From positions 1 through 9,189 of the forward strand of contig CALMMH010000309.1 of the NCBI GenBank assembly GCA_937868145.1: 9,189 bases of DNA. Reading direction: 5' to 3'. The notes below the pieces were generated by a model, which did no database searches, was not told the DNA's origin, and was given only the letters and a program-made list of their open reading frames with translations. The number at the start of each line of letters is the position of its first letter. The stretch's first letter is position 1. The position numbers were made by a program, and so were the translations under genes. Positions 6,257 through 9,189 of this stretch are shown in pieces. This stretch comes from an uncultured Phycisphaerales bacterium (GTDB taxonomy: Bacteria > Planctomycetota > Phycisphaerae > Sedimentisphaerales > Anaerobacaceae).

Positions 6257-7378
6257 TCAATTCGCGTCATTGGGACTGTTCGAATAGGCTCGTTCGACGA
6301 GCCCGTTCAAGATCTCTTCCTGCTCGAGGATGGATTGCACCAGTTTCATCTGCGTGCGCGTACGGTCGAGGTTGTGGCCTTCGCGATGGACTTTGTAGTA
6401 GACGTCGCCCGCGAGGTGGTCCGTGAGGAATCGGATCATCTGTTCGAAGGTGATGAGAGTGCCGCCGAAGACCATGTGGCTCTTCTCGACCGGCCTGAGG
6501 AATCGCCCGGTCTCCTGGGCGAACCCCTGGGCCAGGGCGTCGAAGAGAGAGACATCGATCACAACCTTCGACAGATCCCGCTCATCCTCGGCCGCCGGGC
6601 AGGCCGCCGTGCGGACCAGATCGCCAAAATCGTGAACGGACAGGCCCGGCATGACGGTGTCGAGGTCGATCACGCAGACGCCTTTGCCGGTGTTCTTGTC
6701 CAGCATGACGTTGTTGATCTTCGTGTCGTTGTGCGCGATGCGTACAGGCATTCTGCCCGTCGCCACCAGGTCGGGCAGAACGTTGCAGAGGGCCGCGTGT
6801 TCGAGCACGAAGTCGATCTCCGCCGCGGCCCCTTTCGCACGGCTGCACTTGTCCTCTGCGAGAATCTGCTGAAAATATCGCAGCCGGCGGGGCGTGTCGT
6901 GAAAGCCGGGGATCGTTTCGTGCAGAGGCGATCCGGGAAGGTCGGTCAGCATGCCCTGGAACCAGCCGAACATTCGGGCCGCTTCACAGGCCAGGTCGGA
7001 TGATTCGGGCGTGTCGTAGGTGACCGCGTTCTCGATGAAACCGTACATGCGCCAGAAGTTGCCGGAAGAATCCCGATGCCAGCCAGGTTCCTCGTCCGAG
7101 GGGATCACCGTCAACTGGCGGGACGCCAACGCCGGATCGGCCTTCGACACTCGGGACTTGATGTGTTTGGTGATCCGAAGGATGTTGGCCATCACCTGCA
7201 CGGGTTCCTTGAACACGTAGTGATTGATCCTTTGGAGCACGTAGCGGGCTGTCTGCCCACCGGCGTTTTCAGTCACGACGTAGGTGTCGTTGATGTGTCC
7301 GGTTGTGATCGGGACGATGGCTTCGGGCTTGCCCGCCAGTTCGAAATGCCTTGCGATGGATGCGACGTCATACGCCAT
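6257..7378 (-). CDS. NahK-like anomeric sugar kinase (aminoglycoside phosphotransferase fold)
   Basis: A 373-aa cytoplasmic kinase with the APH fold. TTGHINDTYVV (25-35) forms the nucleotide loop region, IAHNDTKINNVMLD (214-227) is the Brenner-type catalytic loop with D218 as catalytic base, and VCVIDLDTVMPG (234-245) holds the Mg-binding D238. Together these match N-acetylhexosamine 1-kinases (NahK/LnpB), which convert GlcNAc or GalNAc to the 1-phosphate using ATP. Bifidobacterial NahK is about 360 aa, close to this length. The gene starts 3 nt after the nucleotidyltransferase stop, and its own stop lies within the next gene's ribosome binding site, so all three are coupled. The pairing with a sugar-1-phosphate nucleotidyltransferase also recalls AmgK-MurU in peptidoglycan sugar recycling, so MurNAc/GlcNAc is an alternative substrate. 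The fold is very likely right; the exact sugar is inferred. Confidence 0.85.
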   Translation of the reverse strand: MAYDVASIARHFELAGKPEAIVPITTGHINDTYVVTENAGGQTARYVLQRINHYVFKEPVQVMANILRITKHIKSRVSKADPALASRQLTVIPSDEEPGWHRDSSGNFWRMYGFIENAVTYDTPESSDLACEAARMFGWFQGMLTDLPGSPLHETIPGFHDTPRRLRYFQQILAEDKCSRAKGAAAEIDFVLEHAALCNVLPDLVATGRMPVRIAHNDTKINNVMLDKNTGKGVCVIDLDTVMPGLSVHDFGDLVRTAACPAAEDERDLSKVVIDVSLFDALAQGFAQETGRFLRPVEKSHMVFGGTLITFEQMIRFLTDHLAGDVYYKVHREGHNLDRTRTQMKLVQSILEQEEILNGLVERAYSNSPNDAN

Positions 7379-7381
7379 GGC

Positions 7382-8284
7382 TTACTTCCAGAGTCTCTCC
7401 GGATACACGCCCCGGGCGGTCAGTTCCTGAATGCATCGCCTGACGGTCGGCGCATCCTCGCGATAGGTTACACCGAACCAGGTGTCGTCCGTCCTTTCGA
7501 CTTTCACTCGGGCCTGTCCGCTCGCCACAATCGCATCCACGACGGAGGGGATGTACAGTTCCGAGTTCCGGTCCTGTCCCCGCTCGGGGAGGAATTGTCT
7601 GAACTGAGTCTCCAGATGGTCGAAGATCGAGGGGTGGAATCCCCAGAGATTCATGGAGACGATCTCGTCCCCGGTCAGCGTATGGGCGGCTCCGTCGGCG
7701 TCTGGGTATCGGATGCAGCCGTCGCTCCTCGCAATCCCTTTTCGTTCTGCAATTCGCCTGAGAAACCAGTGTTCGTCGCACTCGGTGATCCCTCGCGCCA
7801 CGGTCCCGTGCTCGCTCATCGTATTCCTGAGGATAAATCCCACCATCGCGTAGAGATCGGGCGCGGCGTCTCGGGTGAGAAAAGCCGCTATCTTCCAGAG
7901 CGAGCCGACGCCATAGTAGTCGTCGGCGTTGACCACGGCGAACGGCTCGCGAACGGCGTCCCGGCCCACCAGGATCGCATGGCCGGTGCCCCAGGGCCTC
8001 TCACGTCCCGGCGGCAGGACGAAATCGCCCAGAGCCGCCTCAAGTTCCTGGTACGCATATTCCGTCTGCACGAAGCGGTTGAACTTGCTGCTGACGATCC
8101 TTCTGAACGCGTCCTCGAAGTTGTGTCGGATAATGAAGACGACTTTGCCGAATCCGGCCCGAATCGCATCGTAAAGGGAGTAATCGATGAGGGTTTGGCC
8201 GTGCGGACCGACCGGATCGATCTGCTTGAGTCCGCCGTACCGGGTGCCCAAACCTGCCGCCAGAACCAACAACGTTGGCTTCAT
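7382..8284 (-). CDS. sugar-1-phosphate nucleotidyltransferase
   Basis: A 300-aa cytoplasmic enzyme of the NTP_transferase (GT-A-like) family, which joins a sugar 1-phosphate to an NTP to make an NDP-sugar and pyrophosphate. LVLAAGLGTRYGGLKQ (6-21) is the GxGxR...K signature loop. RPWGTGHAIL (96-105) and VVNADDYYG (117-125) carry the base- and Mg-binding residues (D121/D122). IVSMNLWGFHPSIFDHL (208-224) is a typical middle strand, and DTWFGVTYREDAPTV (267-281) closes the domain. There is no left-handed beta-helix extension, so it is a single-domain form. I chose the ATG at 8284 because AAGGA lies 6 nt upstream; an in-frame ATG at 8317 adds 11 residues ahead of the signature and is less likely. 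First gene of the operon. UTP or dTTP and a HexNAc 1-phosphate are the likely substrates by context. Confidence 0.88.
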   Translation of the reverse strand: MKPTLLVLAAGLGTRYGGLKQIDPVGPHGQTLIDYSLYDAIRAGFGKVVFIIRHNFEDAFRRIVSSKFNRFVQTEYAYQELEAALGDFVLPPGRERPWGTGHAILVGRDAVREPFAVVNADDYYGVGSLWKIAAFLTRDAAPDLYAMVGFILRNTMSEHGTVARGITECDEHWFLRRIAERKGIARSDGCIRYPDADGAAHTLTGDEIVSMNLWGFHPSIFDHLETQFRQFLPERGQDRNSELYIPSVVDAIVASGQARVKVERTDDTWFGVTYREDAPTVRRCIQELTARGVYPERLWK

Positions 8285-8351
8285 GCGAGTCCTTGTCGCG
8301 TATACGTGGTGGATCATCTACAGAGCCAGTGCTCCTGCGCCACAGGGAACC

Positions 8352-8380
8352 ACTGTAGCAGGGAGGGGACTCCAAGTCAA
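8352..8380 (-). promoter_or_regulatory. sigma70-like promoter of the nucleotidyltransferase-kinase-glycosidase operon
   Basis: On the minus strand, TTGACT (8380-8375, 5 of 6) is followed after 17 nt by TACAGT (8357-8352, 4 of 6). The predicted start is near 8345, giving a leader of about 60 nt before the ATG at 8284. No other candidate of this quality was found in the 247-nt gap. The rest of the gap (8285-8351, 8381-8481) shows no gene. Confidence 0.5.
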
Positions 8381-8481
8381 TGCACGACCGTTACCATCGG
8401 CCGGCCATGGACGCTCGCACGACACAACGCGAAGGTTCTCAGACCCTGGATGTGGCGTCTGTCCCTGAAGAGAACTGAGAG

Positions 8482-8510
8482 TGGATAAGGCAGTGCGACT
8501 GTGGTATGGT
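8482..8510 (+). promoter_or_regulatory. possible promoter of the secreted hydrolase gene
   Basis: TGGATA (8482-8487, 4 of 6) is followed after 17 nt by TATGGT (8505-8510, 4 of 6). The start would be near 8517, so the leader is only about 15 nt and contains the AGGAGG ribosome binding site (8521-8526). The match is moderate. Confidence 0.35.
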
Positions 8511-8531
8511 AGCGGCCGACAGGAGGTCATC

Positions 8532-9189
8532 ATGACGCAGCGCAGAAGGAGCATTTTAAGCATGAACCGATCCGTATTTCGATGCAGGCATGGAATGACG
8601 TATGCGATCAGAATGCAGATGCTTCTGCTTCTGGCCGTTGTGGGTTCACACGCTATGGCAGGGGACAGCGACACGATCCCCATTCGCCACCTCGGCTCGC
8701 GTACTTCGGGCATCGAGGATGCACGAGAGGGATTTGTTGCTCGCACGCAGGTGTCGATTCGGCAGGGCCGGTGGTTTCTCAATGACGAAGTGACGTATCC
8801 CGGCGCACAGGCCGAAGGACTCCTGATGAACGTGCGGATGGTCAATGCCGTCTTCGAGGACCGCAACCGTCCGGAGTTCGATCCGGATTCCAACACCGAC
8901 GAATTCCTCGCTCATCTTTCTGATTACGTGGATCACGGCATTCGTGCCTTCACGATCTGTCTGCAGGGCGGCACGCCCGGCTATGAGGACGCGGCGAATT
9001 CCGCTTTCCGTCCGGACGGCTCCTTGTCCGAAGCCTACCTGCGGCGGGTAGGACGCGTAATTGAAGCATGCGACCGCCACGGCGCCGCGGTCATCCTGGG
9101 CTGCTACTATCAGCGTCAAGACCAGGTGCTCAAGGGTGAGGCTGCCGTCCGGGTCGGTGTCGTGAATGTGGCGACGTGGATCAAAGAGC
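8532..9189 (+). CDS. secreted putative TIM-barrel hydrolase, N-terminal part
   Basis: An open frame of 219 codons that runs off the right edge. The ATG at 8532 has a perfect AGGAGG 5 nt upstream. The N-terminus has a long basic n-region (MTQRRRSILSMNRSVFRCRH), a hydrophobic core (MLLLLAVVGSH, 30-40) and a likely cleavage site AMA|GDS after residue 43, so the protein is exported. In-frame ATGs at residues 11, 22 and 28 could give shorter signal peptides, but none has so good a ribosome binding site. The mature part reads QGRWFLNDEVTYPGAQ, GLLMNVRMVNAVFED, GIRAFTICLQGG and GAAVILGCYYQRQDQ. These look like the first strands of a (beta/alpha)8 barrel of the cellulase/GH-A type, after a substrate-entry segment with the W-x-N-x-x-x-T-Y pattern. 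Catalytic residues would lie beyond the window, so the family is not assigned. It is divergent from the HexNAc operon. Confidence 0.65.
   Translation, partial: MTQRRRSILSMNRSVFRCRHGMTYAIRMQMLLLLAVVGSHAMAGDSDTIPIRHLGSRTSGIEDAREGFVARTQVSIRQGRWFLNDEVTYPGAQAEGLLMNVRMVNAVFEDRNRPEFDPDSNTDEFLAHLSDYVDHGIRAFTICLQGGTPGYEDAANSAFRPDGSLSEAYLRRVGRVIEACDRHGAAVILGCYYQRQDQVLKGEAAVRVGVVNVATWIKE

Noticed and set aside
5642..7003. 453-aa plus-strand open frame across the kinase and glycosidase
   Set aside because: It spans two genes on the other strand and their junction, and its composition is low-complexity charged. Shadow frame.
8435..8480. Inverted repeats GTTCTC/GAGAAC and TCTCAG/CTGAGA upstream of the secreted hydrolase
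   Set aside because: The arms are 6 bp with loops of about 30 nt and do not extend, so chance is a good explanation.
7076..8488. 470-aa plus-strand open frame across the nucleotidyltransferase
   Set aside because: It covers a clear minus-strand gene and its promoter and has no recognisable motif. Shadow frame.

Overview
The window is gene-dense, GC-rich (roughly 60 %) bacterial chromosome with no RNA genes, insertion sequences, CRISPR or phage features that I can see. Sodium:solute symporters, uroporphyrinogen-decarboxylase-like (URO-D-like) proteins, Gfo/Idh/MocA oxidoreductases and secreted glycosidases side by side are typical of sugar-degrading Planctomycetota and their relatives (Verrucomicrobiota/Lentisphaerota, Armatimonadota). 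I lean to Planctomycetota, but this is inference from gene content, not a phylogenetic result.

Layout. (1) Positions 1-2856, minus strand: a tight operon read right to left, consisting of an SSS-family sodium symporter (492 aa), a 68-aa one-helix membrane protein whose ATG overlaps the symporter stop, a URO-D-like protein (350 aa) and the N-terminus of a Gfo/Idh/MocA oxidoreductase that runs off the left edge. (2) Positions 2857-3050: a divergent control region. Two sigma70-like promoters point in opposite directions and share a palindromic -10 box. The symporter-side leader carries overlapping inverted repeats. (3) Positions 3051-4223, plus strand: a second, quite different URO-D-like protein (390 aa, GTG start). 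(4) Positions 4238-8284, minus strand: a three-gene operon coding for a sugar-1-phosphate nucleotidyltransferase, a NahK-like anomeric sugar kinase and a secreted GH36/GH27-like alpha-glycosidase. (5) Positions 8285-8531: a second divergent control region with one promoter in each direction. (6) Positions 8532-9189, plus strand: the start of a secreted, probably TIM-barrel hydrolase that runs off the right edge.

How the genes may work together. The glycosidase has a signal peptide and would release a sugar outside the cytoplasm. The kinase would phosphorylate the free sugar at C1, and the nucleotidyltransferase would turn the sugar 1-phosphate into an NDP-sugar. Because the kinase resembles N-acetylhexosamine 1-kinases, the likely substrate is an N-acetylhexosamine such as GalNAc or GlcNAc. 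The divergent left-hand operon could supply uptake (symporter) and further redox or lyase chemistry on another sugar or small molecule. No ABC transporter, PTS, regulator or corrinoid protein lies inside the window.
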